Shown here piece after piece: positions 18,415 through 30,668 of a stretch of DNA of 64,000 nucleotides. The stretch covers positions 1,139,605-1,203,604 of the forward strand of contig NZ_BNBM01000001.1 of NCBI RefSeq assembly GCF_014655715.1. Reading direction: 5' to 3'. The DNA comes from Streptomyces lanatus. Lineage in GTDB: Bacteria; Actinomycetota; Actinomycetes; Streptomycetales; Streptomycetaceae. A program made the translations under genes and the position numbers. Position 1 is the stretch's first letter. Every line of letters begins with the position of its first letter. The notes under the pieces are model-generated. The model made no database searches, was not told where the DNA came from, and saw nothing but the letters and a program-made list of their open reading frames with translations.

Positions 18415-18957
18415 CTAGTCCTTCGAACCCGGCTTCCACTCCTGGACGAGGAGCCCGAGCAGTACCTCGTCCAGGAACTCGCCCATGACCCACGCCGAGG
18501 AGCGCAGCACGCCTTCGCGGACGAAGCCGTTGCGTTCGGCGGAGCGCAGCATCGCCGTATTGTCCGCCAGCGTCTCGATCTGCAGTCGCCGCAGGCCACG
18601 CACGATGAACCCGTAGTGGCACAGCACCGAGACGACGTCGGTGCCGTATCCCTTGCCGCGCGCGGACGGCAGCAGCCCCAGCCCGATGTGCGCGCCCCGG
18701 TTGTGGTTGTCGATGCCCCAGAGGTTCGCGCTGCCGATCAGCGTCCCGCCCCCCAGCTCCACCACGGAGAACGCGACCCGCCCCTGCTCCTTGTCGTCCA
18801 CGACGAGCCGCGGATCCTTCGAGCCGGGCACGATCGGCCGCCACGGCCCGGCTTCCGCCCGCGAGGAGTTGACCACGTCGTCGTAGAGCTCGGTCAGCAG
18901 GACCGGTATGTCGTCCTCGTGCCGAGCCCTCAGCCCTACCTTGTTCCCCTTCAGCAT
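18415..18957 (-). CDS. GNAT acetyltransferase, RimJ/RimL-like
   Basis: The 180-residue protein has the GNAT fold: LLPSARGKGYGTD is the acetyl-CoA pyrophosphate-binding motif A, and ADNTAMLRSAERNGF is the late motif typical of RimJ/RimL-type N-acetyltransferases. Such proteins acetylate amines of proteins or small molecules; the substrate cannot be told from sequence. It ends 203 bp from the AA10 start codon on the same strand and is followed upstream by an independent VOC gene. Confidence 0.82.
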   Translation of the reverse strand: MLKGNKVGLRARHEDDIPVLLTELYDDVVNSSRAEAGPWRPIVPGSKDPRLVVDDKEQGRVAFSVVELGGGTLIGSANLWGIDNHNRGAHIGLGLLPSARGKGYGTDVVSVLCHYGFIVRGLRRLQIETLADNTAMLRSAERNGFVREGVLRSSAWVMGEFLDEVLLGLLVQEWKPGSKD

Positions 18958-19025
18958 GCGAGCTTCCTATCCGACCGGGCCGACCTGCGGCAAACGAATT
19001 GCGGAGCCGGGGCCGGGTGGTGGGC

Positions 19026-19409
19026 TCAGTGGAGGCAGAGGCAGAACGGGTGGCCGGCCGGGTCCGCGTAGACCCGCCAGTTGGCCTCCGGGCGGAGCTG
19101 GTCCGTCGGCTCCAGCAGGGTCGCGCCGAGGGCGAGCGCCCGCTTCTCCTCTCCTTCGAGGTCGTCCACGTCGAAGTCCAGGTGGAGCTGCTGGGGGCGC
19201 TCCTGGCCGGGCCATTCGGGCGGCCGGTAGCCGTCCACGCGCTGGCAGGCGATCGGTGTCCCCTCGAATCCCTGCACCTCCACCCAGTCGACGTCCTCGG
19301 GGTTCGGCACCACCCGGCCGCCGAGCAGCTCCGCGTAGAACTCGGCGAGCCGTTCCGGGTCGGCACAGTCCAGCGCGACCGCCTGCAGCTTTCGAATCAC
19401 TTGGGACAC
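19026..19409 (-). CDS. VOC-family (glyoxalase-like) protein
   Basis: A 127-residue protein with two beta-alpha-beta-beta-beta repeats of the vicinal oxygen chelate fold: ALDCADPERLAEFYAELLGG in the first and QLHLDFDVDDLEGEEKRALA in the second, ending DPAGHPFCLCLH. Members include metal-dependent lyases and resistance proteins. The stretch is typical of the uncharacterised glyoxalase-like group common in Streptomyces. The gene is divergent from the GNAT gene at 19502. Confidence 0.8.
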   Translation of the reverse strand: MSQVIRKLQAVALDCADPERLAEFYAELLGGRVVPNPEDVDWVEVQGFEGTPIACQRVDGYRPPEWPGQERPQQLHLDFDVDDLEGEEKRALALGATLLEPTDQLRPEANWRVYADPAGHPFCLCLH

Positions 19410-19501
19410 TCCTCGCTCTTCGGCTGTCTCCCACCCACTCCCCGAACCGGGCCGGTGGAAACCAGTTGGTGGCCGCGTCGCACCCCGGCTATACGACTGT
19501 C

Positions 19502-19993
19502 ATGACCTTCTGGCACCTGGCCCCCGAACCCTTCGACACGGCGGACGCGACCGGCCTGCGCCGCGACTACTACGACGAGGTCGCCAGCCGTTACTGGAAG
19601 CGGCCCGCGACCTCCGAGGAGATCGACGAGGGCCTGGCCGGTGACGGCGCCGAGCTACTGACCCCGCCGACGGGCCAGTTCGTCGTGGGCCGATTCGACG
19701 GCGAGGCCGCCGCCTGCGGTGGGCTGTTGATGCTGGACGCCGGGCGCGCCGAGCTCACTCGCGTGTATCTGCGTCCCGCCTTCCGCGGCAAGAAGGGCGC
19801 CGGGCTGCTGCTGGAGCTGCTGGAGGACGAGGCCCTGCTGCTCGGTGCCTCCCGGATGGTCCTCAACACCCGTCTGGACCTGATCGAGGCCCGCTCGCTC
19901 TACGTCCGCCACGGCTATCGCGAGATCCCGGCGTACTGCACGGGTCCGTACATGGAGATCTGGTACGGCAAGGACCTCGGCCGGGTGCGCTGA
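19502..19993 (+). CDS. GNAT acetyltransferase
   Basis: The product has 163 residues, starting MTFWHLAPEPFDTAD. The acetyl-CoA site is in LTRVYLRPAFRGKKGAGLLL, and the C-terminal ARSLYVRHGYREIPAY is the usual GNAT motif B. The substrate is unknown. No strong ribosome-binding site precedes the ATG. The similarity ends at the natural stop; the gene stands alone between a VOC gene and a GntR regulator. Confidence 0.8.
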   Translation: MTFWHLAPEPFDTADATGLRRDYYDEVASRYWKRPATSEEIDEGLAGDGAELLTPPTGQFVVGRFDGEAAACGGLLMLDAGRAELTRVYLRPAFRGKKGAGLLLELLEDEALLLGASRMVLNTRLDLIEARSLYVRHGYREIPAYCTGPYMEIWYGKDLGRVR

Positions 19994-20081
19994 CCGGAGC
20001 GTAGTGCTGCTCCAGCAGCTTCCGGGCGGTGCGCTAGCTTCCCCATTCCGCCTGGAATCACTAGCACCCGGAGAGTCGCGC

Positions 20082-20831
20082 ATGCCCCGAGAGGCGCCCT
20101 ACCTGGACGTGGCCGACGCGCTGCGCGCGCGGATACTCGCCGGTGAGTGGGCGATCGGCGAGCGGGTGCCGTCGCGGGCGCGCCTCGCCGAGGAGTACGG
20201 GGTCGGGCGGAACGTCACTCAGCGGGCCATGGACCGGCTGATCGCCGAGGGCCTCCTCGAAGGGCGCGCGGGCTCGGGGACGTATGTCCGGGTGCCGCGT
20301 GAGCGGCTGCGGATGGTGCGTTCGCGGCACGGCGCTCCCTCGCTCGCCGCCGAGCGGGAACGGGGCAGGGCCGGGACCTGGGACGCGCACAGTGAGGTCC
20401 GGGTTCCCGCTCCCGCGGCGATCGCCGAGCGGCTCGCCGTCCCGCCCGGCGATCTCTGTGTCCGCACTCATTACGAGTTTCTCGCCGACGGCCAGCCGGT
20501 CCAGCTCTCCCGCTCCTGGGAGCCGATGGCCATCACGGACGGAACACCGGTCATGCTCCCCGAAAAGGGGCCGCTCGCGGGAAAGGGCGTGGTCGAGCGA
20601 ATGGGCTCGATCGGTGTGGAGGTCGATACCGTCATCGAATTGCCGCGGCCCGCCCGTGCCACCCGGGAACAGGCCAACCTTCTGGGGATCGGGGTCGGGG
20701 ATCTGGTCCTCCTGATCGAGCGCACCATCTACGACATCGACCGGCGCCCGGTGGAAACCGCCGACATGGTCATTCCGGACGTACGGCGGGAAGTGGCCTA
20801 CGAGTTCGCGGTGGAGCGGAAACGCCGGTGA
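20082..20831 (+). CDS. GntR/HutC-family transcriptional regulator
   Basis: A 249-residue regulator. The winged helix-turn-helix covers residues about 8-72 (PSRARLAEEYGVGRNVTQRA, then GRAGSGTYV). A UTRA ligand-binding domain follows, with the HutC signature LCVRTHYEFLADGQPVQLSRS and RPVETADMVIP. ATG 20082 is supported by GGAGAG eight bases upstream. The stop overlaps the GTG of the MFS gene, so it probably controls that exporter; the effector is unknown. Confidence 0.88.
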   Translation: MPREAPYLDVADALRARILAGEWAIGERVPSRARLAEEYGVGRNVTQRAMDRLIAEGLLEGRAGSGTYVRVPRERLRMVRSRHGAPSLAAERERGRAGTWDAHSEVRVPAPAAIAERLAVPPGDLCVRTHYEFLADGQPVQLSRSWEPMAITDGTPVMLPEKGPLAGKGVVERMGSIGVEVDTVIELPRPARATREQANLLGIGVGDLVLLIERTIYDIDRRPVETADMVIPDVRREVAYEFAVERKRR

Positions 20832-22060
20832 CTCGCACGCCGCTTTTACGGGATACGGACTTCCGTCGGCTCTTCGCCGCCACCGCCCTCGGTCAACTCG
20901 GCGACCGCATCGTATTTCTCGCCCTGCCTCTCGTCGCCATCACGGCGTTGCGGGCCGACGAGTTCCAGGTCGGACTGCTGACCACGATGACCACCGTCGG
21001 CACGCTCCTGGTCGGGCTGCCGGCCGGCGCGTGGGTGGACCGTATGCGGAAGCGGTCGGTGATGATCGGTACCGATCTGGCGAGAGCGCTGGTCCTGCTC
21101 ACCCTGCCCTTGGCGTGGTGGGCGGATCTGCTGACCATCTGGTGGCTCTACACGGTCGCCTTGGTCCATGGCGTGCTGACCGTCTTCTTCGACGTCGCCT
21201 ACGTCAGTTATCTGCCGCATCTGGTGGGGCGCGGGAATCTGTTGGAGGGGAATTCCCGGCTCTCGGCGATTCGCTCGGTGACCAGTATCGGCGGGCCCGG
21301 TCTCGCGGGGCCGATGGTCGGCTGGATCGGCGCCCCCGCGACGGTGCTGGCGAGTTCGGTCGGGATGGCTCTGTCGGGCGTGTTGGCCTTCGGTATCCGT
21401 GAGCGGGAGCAGATACAGCAATCGCCGGGTCGGCGTTCTCAACTGGGCAGGGAAATCAAGGAAGGGCTGCGATTCGTGCTGCGGCATTCCGGGCTGCGCG
21501 GGATCATGCTGGGTGACGCGATCTTCAATCTCTCTCTGGTCATGTATCAAGCCATGTTGTTGGTGTTCCTGGAGAGGGAGATCGGGCTCGGGTCCTTCGG
21601 TATCGGCCTCGTTCTGTCGGGGATGGGATGTGGCGCCCTGGTTGGTGCGCTGGTGGCGACCAAGGTGGCGGGGTGGATCGGGCAGGGGCCCGTCATTTGG
21701 CTCGCGCCGCTCGTGACCTGTCCGCCGACGGCTGTGATGGCGGTGGCCCGCCCGGGGTGGAGCGTGTACATGGCTGCCGTCGGGCTCGCGGGCCTCTCGC
21801 TCGGCGGTGTCGTACGTGTCGTCGCCCAGTCGAGCTTTCAGCAGACCCTCGCACCGGACCGGCTCCTTGGGCGGGTGAGTGCTACGGCCCGTTTCGTCTC
21901 CTGGGGTGGGATTCCGCTGGGCGGGCTGCTGGGTGGCACGCTCGGTTCGGTGTACGGCGCCGCGGCCACGCTGGTGATCGGTACGGTCGGCATGACGCTG
22001 AGTGCCGTCCCCACCTTCCTGTCGCCGCTTCGGGCGATGCGTACGGTGCTCCGTCAGTGA
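20828..22060 (+). CDS. MFS exporter
   Basis: A 410-residue transporter with about twelve hydrophobic segments and the loop 2-3 signature GLPAGAWVDRMRKRS, close to the MFS_3 group that includes enterobactin exporters and macrolide efflux proteins. The GTG start overlaps the upstream GntR stop (GTGA at 20828-20831), indicating a two-gene operon. Drug or metabolite efflux is likely; the substrate is unknown. The end overlaps the convergent histidine-kinase gene by 7 bp. Confidence 0.87.
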   Translation: MTRTPLLRDTDFRRLFAATALGQLGDRIVFLALPLVAITALRADEFQVGLLTTMTTVGTLLVGLPAGAWVDRMRKRSVMIGTDLARALVLLTLPLAWWADLLTIWWLYTVALVHGVLTVFFDVAYVSYLPHLVGRGNLLEGNSRLSAIRSVTSIGGPGLAGPMVGWIGAPATVLASSVGMALSGVLAFGIREREQIQQSPGRRSQLGREIKEGLRFVLRHSGLRGIMLGDAIFNLSLVMYQAMLLVFLEREIGLGSFGIGLVLSGMGCGALVGALVATKVAGWIGQGPVIWLAPLVTCPPTAVMAVARPGWSVYMAAVGLAGLSLGGVVRVVAQSSFQQTLAPDRLLGRVSATARFVSWGGIPLGGLLGGTLGSVYGAAATLVIGTVGMTLSAVPTFLSPLRAMRTVLRQ

Positions 22061-23532
22061 CCGCAGACACGCTGCCCCACCGCCGCGTCCGCCGACCTCC
22101 CCCCTGGGAGCGGCACAGCCCGCGGCAGCCGTACCGTGAACTCCGTACGGCCCGGTTCGCTCTCGACCTCGATATGACCGCCGTGCGCCGCGACGATCGC
22201 CGCCACGATGGCGAGACCCAGACCGGACCCGCCGTCGTGCGGGGCGCTTCGGGTGCGGGAGGTGTCGGCGCGGGTGAAGCGGTCGAAGACCGTGGGGAGC
22301 AGGGCGGGCGGGATGCCGGGGCCGTCGTCGCGGACGCGTACGACGCACCGGTCGTGCGCGCACTCCACGGCCGCCACGACCCTCGTGCCGGCCGGCGTGT
22401 GCATCCGCGCGTTGGCCAGCAGGTTGGCCACCACCTGGCGCAGCCCGGCCTCGTCGCCGAGCGCCAACGGGGTGTCGTCCAGGCCGAGTTCGAGCTGCCA
22501 GTCGTGTCCGCTCCCGGCGGTCCGCGCGTCCCAGACCGCCTCCGCGACCAGCGCCGCCACGTCGACCTCGGTGGAGTGCAGGGGCCTGCCCTCGTCCAGC
22601 CGGGCCAGCAGCAACAGGTCCTCCACCAGGCCCGTCATACGCGCCGACTCCGCGGAGACGCGGCGCCAGGCCAGTACCGGCTCGATACGGCCGGGGCCGT
22701 GGTTCATCAGCTCGGCGTAGCCCGCGATCGAGGCGAGCGGGGTGCGCAGTTCGTGGCTGGCGTCGGCGAGGAAGCGGCGCATGCGTTCCTCGGAGTGCCG
22801 GCGGGCGAGGGTGGCGGACTCGACGTGGTCGATCATGCGGTTGAGGGCGGCGCCGACCTGGCCGGCCTCGCTGGCGGGGTCGGTGTCCCCGATCCGGACG
22901 CGGGTGAGGCCCGTGACGTCGGGTGCGCGGGAGACCTCGGCTGCGGTGGCGGCGACCCGGGCGAGGGGGCGCAGCTGGCGCCGTACGACGACCGCGCAGA
23001 TGCCGCCCGCGACGGCGAGACCGGCCGCGGCGACGGCTGCCTCGACCGCCAGCATGCCGCGGATCATGTGCTGTACGTCGGCCGTCGGGAGCCCGGCCAG
23101 GACGCGCACTCCGGCGTTCTCGGCGACGGTGATCCGGTAGGTGCCGAGGCCGGGGACGCTCGCGGTGTGCGTCGCCCCGTCGGTGCCGACGTCCGCGAGG
23201 GCGGTCCGCTGTGCATCGGTCAGGGCGCGCGGTGAGGCGTCCTGGCGCACGACCCCGGCGGCGAGGATGCCGCCGCCGTCGTCGAGCCGGGCGGCGAGCA
23301 TGCCGTCCGGGTGGCCGCCGTCCGTGAGGAAGCTCAGGTCGTTCGTCGGACCGGGGTGGAGCCGTGCGGCGGCGGTCTCGACGCGGTCGTCCAGGTCGCC
23401 GAGGAGATAGGCGCGTTGTACGAAGACCGCGGTGAACGCCAGCGCGGTGCATACGGCGACGAGGGTGAGGCCGATGAGGAGGAGCAGGCGCGTATGCAGC
23501 CGGCCGTTTCGGAACGCGGCGGTGGCGGTCAT
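22054..23532 (-). CDS. Sensor histidine kinase (EnvZ/OmpR class)
   Basis: A 492-residue kinase. There is an N-terminal membrane helix (LLLLIGLTLVAVCTALAF), an extracytoplasmic segment of about 120 residues and a second helix (EAAVAAAGLAVAGGICAVVV), followed by a HAMP-like linker. HisKA has the phospho-acceptor in FLADASHELRTPLASIAGY, and HATPase has NLLANARMHTPAGT, DDGPGIP and GSGLGLAIVAAI. It senses an unknown envelope signal. No response regulator gene is adjacent: the upstream neighbour is aconitase behind a terminator, and downstream is the convergent MFS gene. Confidence 0.9.
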   Translation of the reverse strand: MTATAAFRNGRLHTRLLLLIGLTLVAVCTALAFTAVFVQRAYLLGDLDDRVETAAARLHPGPTNDLSFLTDGGHPDGMLAARLDDGGGILAAGVVRQDASPRALTDAQRTALADVGTDGATHTASVPGLGTYRITVAENAGVRVLAGLPTADVQHMIRGMLAVEAAVAAAGLAVAGGICAVVVRRQLRPLARVAATAAEVSRAPDVTGLTRVRIGDTDPASEAGQVGAALNRMIDHVESATLARRHSEERMRRFLADASHELRTPLASIAGYAELMNHGPGRIEPVLAWRRVSAESARMTGLVEDLLLLARLDEGRPLHSTEVDVAALVAEAVWDARTAGSGHDWQLELGLDDTPLALGDEAGLRQVVANLLANARMHTPAGTRVVAAVECAHDRCVVRVRDDGPGIPPALLPTVFDRFTRADTSRTRSAPHDGGSGLGLAIVAAIVAAHGGHIEVESEPGRTEFTVRLPRAVPLPGGRSADAAVGQRVCGH

Positions 23533-23633
23533 GTCTCGATCCTGTCCCCGCCGGCTGAGGGAATCCTGTGTTCCGACTGAGCCCTGGCGATGTCACGGGA
23601 CGAGAACGCCGAGGTCAGACGCCGGTACGGCGA

Positions 23634-23667
23634 AGGGCCGCACCCCCGTCGCCGGGGATGCGGCCCT
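23634..23667 (-). terminator. Intrinsic terminator after acnA
   Basis: AGGGCCGCA (23634-23642) pairs perfectly with TGCGGCCCT (23659-23667), and the inside CCCC/GGGG extends the stem. There is no T-run, which is common for Streptomyces terminators. It lies 20 bp past the acnA stop. Confidence 0.75.
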
Positions 23668-23687
23668 CAACTGCCGTGGCCTGCCGC

Positions 23688-26492
<2,805 letters not shown>

Positions 26493-26547
26493 GTAACCCT
26501 TACTGTCGGACCCGACGACACTGCGGCTGCGGTACGCCTCGGCAGAT

Positions 26548-26563
26548 ATCTCGATGTCGAGAT
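26548..26563. promoter_or_regulatory. Palindrome ATCTC-N6-GAGAT between acnA and argG
   Basis: ATCTCGATGTCGAGAT is a perfect 16-bp palindrome, except for the central TG, flanked by T and A to give TATCTC...GAGATA. The same ATCTC-N6-GAGAT pattern recurs at 28323-28338 just before the XRE-MurA gene, so both are probably bound by one regulator, plausibly that protein. Confidence 0.6.
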
Positions 26564-26616
26564 AACTCTAGTACATGGGGCCGGGATGTTCATGTCCCGG
26601 GGCTTCGACATGCGCC

Positions 26617-28108
<1,492 letters not shown>

Positions 28109-28124
28109 GGACGGACCGACCGCA

Positions 28125-28174
28125 CCGGAGGGGCCGGCTCGACGCACTGACATCGGGCCGGCCCTTCCGGTTTT
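28125..28174 (+). terminator. Terminator of argG
   Basis: CCGGAGGGGCCGGC (28125-28138) pairs with GCCGGCCCTTCCGG (28157-28170) with a single mismatch, followed by TTTT. It begins 16 bp after the argG stop. Confidence 0.85.
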
Positions 28175-28322
28175 CCGACACACCGGGACACGCCGGGACA
28201 CGCCGGTAGGAATGTCATACGACATTAATGGATTTGCCCAGAAATTACAGCAGAACGCCATAACCGCCCCCTCAGGCGGCATTGACGGCGCGTCACCCGA
28301 TTGGCCCCCCTGGCCATGTGCC

Positions 28323-28338
28323 ATCTCATATCTGAGAT
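28323..28338. promoter_or_regulatory. Palindrome ATCTC-N6-GAGAT before the XRE-MurA gene
   Basis: ATCTCATATCTGAGAT, a near-perfect 16-bp palindrome, ends 12 bp before the ATG at 28351 and would block a leaderless or short-leader transcript. It is the second copy of the site at 26548-26563. Another palindrome, AATGTC-ATAC-GACATT, lies at 28211-28226. Confidence 0.65.
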
Positions 28339-28350
28339 AGCCTCAACCTC

Positions 28351-29880
28351 ATGGCAGACGATTACCTCGTACGCATCGGCAAGCTCATCCGTGACGCCCG
28401 GCAACACCGGGGCTGGACACAGACGCAGCTCGCCGAGGCGCTCGGCACCTCCCAGAGCGCCGTCAATCGCATCGAGCGCGGCAACCAGAACATCAGCCTT
28501 GAGATGATCGCCCGGATCGGTGAGGCCCTCGACAGCGAGATCGTGTCGCTGGGTTACGCCGGTCCGATGCATCTGAGGGTCGTCGGCGGACGCCGGCTGT
28601 CCGGTTCCATCGACGTCAAGACCAGCAAGAACGCCTGCGTGGCCCTGCTGTGCGCCTCACTGCTCAACAAGGGACGCACGGTGCTGCGCCGCGTCGCGCG
28701 CATCGAGGAGGTCTACCGCCTCCTCGAGGTCCTCAACTCCATCGGTGTGCGCACCCGTTGGGTCAACGGCGGTGTCGACCTGGAGATCGTGCCGCCGGTC
28801 GAGCTGAACATGGCGGCGATCGACGCCGACGCGGCCGTACGCACCCGCTCGATCATCATGTTCCTCGGCCCGCTGCTGCACCGCATGGACCGCTTCAAGC
28901 TGCCCTACGCCGGCGGCTGCGACCTCGGCACCCGGACCATCGAGCCGCACATGATCGCCCTGCGCCGCTTCGGCCTGGACGTCGCGGCGACGGAGGGCCA
29001 GTACCACGCCGTCGTCGACCGTGCCGTACGTCCCGGCCGGCCGATCGTGCTGACCGAGCGCGGCGACACCGTGACGGAGAACGCGCTGCTGGCCGCCGCT
29101 CGGCACGAGGGCGTCACGGTCATCCGCAACGCCTCCTCCAACTACATGGTCCAGGACCTGTGTTTCTTCCTGGAGGCGCTCGGCGTCCGGGTCGAGGGCA
29201 TCGGCACCACGACCCTCACCGTCCACGGTGTCCCGACCATCGACGTGGACGTGGACTACTCCCCCTCCGAGGACCCGGTCGAGGCGATGAGCCTGCTGGC
29301 CGCCGCCGTGGTGACGGAGTCGGAACTGACGGTGCGTCGCGTGCCCATCGAGTTCCTGGAGATCGAGCTGGCGGTCCTGGAGGAGATGGGCCTCGACCAC
29401 GACCGTACGCCCGAGTACTTCGCGGACAACGGCCGTACCCGACTGGTCGACCTCACCGTGCGGCCCTCCAAGCTGGAGGCGCCGATCGACAAGATCCACC
29501 CGATGCCGTTCCCGGGCCTGAACATCGACAATGTCCCGTTCTTCGCGGCGATCGCGGCCGTCGCCTCCGGCAAGACCCTGATCCACGACTGGGTCTACGA
29601 CAACCGCGCGATCTACCTCACCGACCTCAACCGCCTCGGCGGCCGACTGCAACTGCTGGACCCGCACCGCGTCCTGGTCGAGGGCCCGACCCGCTGGCGC
29701 GCCGCCGAGATGATGTGCCCGCCCGCACTGCGGCCCGCCGTGGTGGTGCTGCTGGCGATGATGGCGGCGGAGGGCACGTCCGTGCTGCGCAACGTGTATG
29801 TCATCAACCGGGGTTACGAGGACCTCGCCGAGCGGCTGAACTCGATCGGGGCGCAGATCGAGATCTTCCGGGACATCTAG
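28351..29880 (+). CDS. XRE helix-turn-helix fused to a MurA-like domain
   Basis: A 509-residue single frame. Residues about 8-66 are a Cro/C1-type DNA-binding domain (TQTQLAEALGTSQSAVNRIE). Residues 73-505 have the inside-out alpha/beta barrel of UDP-N-acetylglucosamine enolpyruvyl transferase. Counterparts of E. coli MurA Lys22-Asn23 (Lys93-Asn94), Arg91 (Arg166), Cys115 (Cys190 in GGCDLGTR), Arg120 (Arg195), Asp305 (Asp393) and Arg397 (in INRGYE) are present. The UDP-GlcNAc loop DRIETGT of MurA is replaced by SEDPVEAMS (about residues 306-314), so normal MurA activity is doubtful. I infer a transcription factor sensing a cell-wall or PEP-type ligand, acting on ATCTC-N6-GAGAT sites. Housekeeping MurA should be elsewhere. 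Confidence 0.85.
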   Translation: MADDYLVRIGKLIRDARQHRGWTQTQLAEALGTSQSAVNRIERGNQNISLEMIARIGEALDSEIVSLGYAGPMHLRVVGGRRLSGSIDVKTSKNACVALLCASLLNKGRTVLRRVARIEEVYRLLEVLNSIGVRTRWVNGGVDLEIVPPVELNMAAIDADAAVRTRSIIMFLGPLLHRMDRFKLPYAGGCDLGTRTIEPHMIALRRFGLDVAATEGQYHAVVDRAVRPGRPIVLTERGDTVTENALLAAARHEGVTVIRNASSNYMVQDLCFFLEALGVRVEGIGTTTLTVHGVPTIDVDVDYSPSEDPVEAMSLLAAAVVTESELTVRRVPIEFLEIELAVLEEMGLDHDRTPEYFADNGRTRLVDLTVRPSKLEAPIDKIHPMPFPGLNIDNVPFFAAIAAVASGKTLIHDWVYDNRAIYLTDLNRLGGRLQLLDPHRVLVEGPTRWRAAEMMCPPALRPAVVVLLAMMAAEGTSVLRNVYVINRGYEDLAERLNSIGAQIEIFRDI

Positions 29881-29896
29881 CGGCGGTCCGGCGCTC

Positions 29897-30667
29897 CTAC
29901 AACTCCTCGCCCGGGACGGCCAGGTACGTCTCGCGCAGCCGCTCCAGCGCCGGGTGTTCGATGGCCATCGGTGTGTCGTCGATGGCCGAGATCGCCCGGA
30001 CGCCGATCGAGGTGTTGGTCGCGAAGACGGCCCGCATGGACTTGGCGTCCGTGAGGGTGACGGGGGCGACCTCGTGCTCGGTGCGCTGCTGGAGCAGTGC
30101 CGTGGTCACGCCGGGCAGTACGGGGCCCTCGGGCCAGATGACGGTGCCGTGGTCGTCGATGAAGCCCACGTTCCAGGTGCCGCCCTCCGAGACGTGGTCG
30201 TCGGGGCCGAGGAAGAGGGCGTCGTCGAAGCCCTGGAGACGTGCCGTGCGGCGGGTGTGCAGGGCGCCGAAGAGCCCGCAGTGCTTCACCTGCGGGAGGT
30301 CGCGCTCGTACCGCACGCTCATCACCGTCAGGGGCGGCGGGGGCAGGGCGCCGGCGGGTCGTACGGTCACCAGGATCTGGGGGCGGGTGGCGTCCTCGGG
30401 GTGGGCCAGTTCGATACCGGGGTCGAAGTGGGTGACGCGGACGGTGCAGGGGGCCTCCCGGTCCTCCAGGGCTTGGCGCACCAGGACACGGACACGGTCG
30501 GTGTCCACGCCCGTTCCGAACACGGTCCGGCTGTCCCTCACCAGCCGCTCCATGTGCAGGGACAGGCCCCGGACACGGCCGTCCGCGTCGACGCGCATCG
30601 TCGTGAAGTGGCCGTACGCCGTCAGGGCCAGGGGGAGCACGTTCAGGGTCGCCATGGCGGACAGCAT
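29897..30667 (-). CDS. Class IV aminotransferase-fold protein, probable 4-amino-4-deoxychorismate lyase
   Basis: A PLP-dependent fold type IV protein of about 256 residues. The cofactor Lys is in LPQVKHCGLFGALHTRR, and GGTWNVGFID followed by LPGVTTALL is the phosphate-binding region shared by PabC and branched-chain aminotransferases. ADC lyase releases pyruvate from aminodeoxychorismate to give p-aminobenzoate, which is what the PabA-PabB fusion of this operon needs. ATG 30667 lies one base after the DAHP synthase stop; ATG 30655 (MATLNVLPL) is an equal candidate. It is the last gene of the biosynthetic operon and converges on the XRE-MurA gene. The PabC function is inferred from context. 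Confidence 0.72.
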   Translation of the reverse strand: MLSAMATLNVLPLALTAYGHFTTMRVDADGRVRGLSLHMERLVRDSRTVFGTGVDTDRVRVLVRQALEDREAPCTVRVTHFDPGIELAHPEDATRPQILVTVRPAGALPPPPLTVMSVRYERDLPQVKHCGLFGALHTRRTARLQGFDDALFLGPDDHVSEGGTWNVGFIDDHGTVIWPEGPVLPGVTTALLQQRTEHEVAPVTLTDAKSMRAVFATNTSIGVRAISAIDDTPMAIEHPALERLRETYLAVPGEEL

Positions 30668-30668
30668 G

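Noticed and set aside
26581..26600. CCGGGA...TCCCGG as a terminator between acnA and argG
   Set aside because: It lies in a divergent promoter space where no transcript should end; the arms are short and the symmetry is imperfect.
28351..29880. Housekeeping MurA with a misannotated start
   Set aside because: The XRE domain is in the same frame, no internal start has a ribosome-binding site, and the DRIETGT loop of true MurA is missing.
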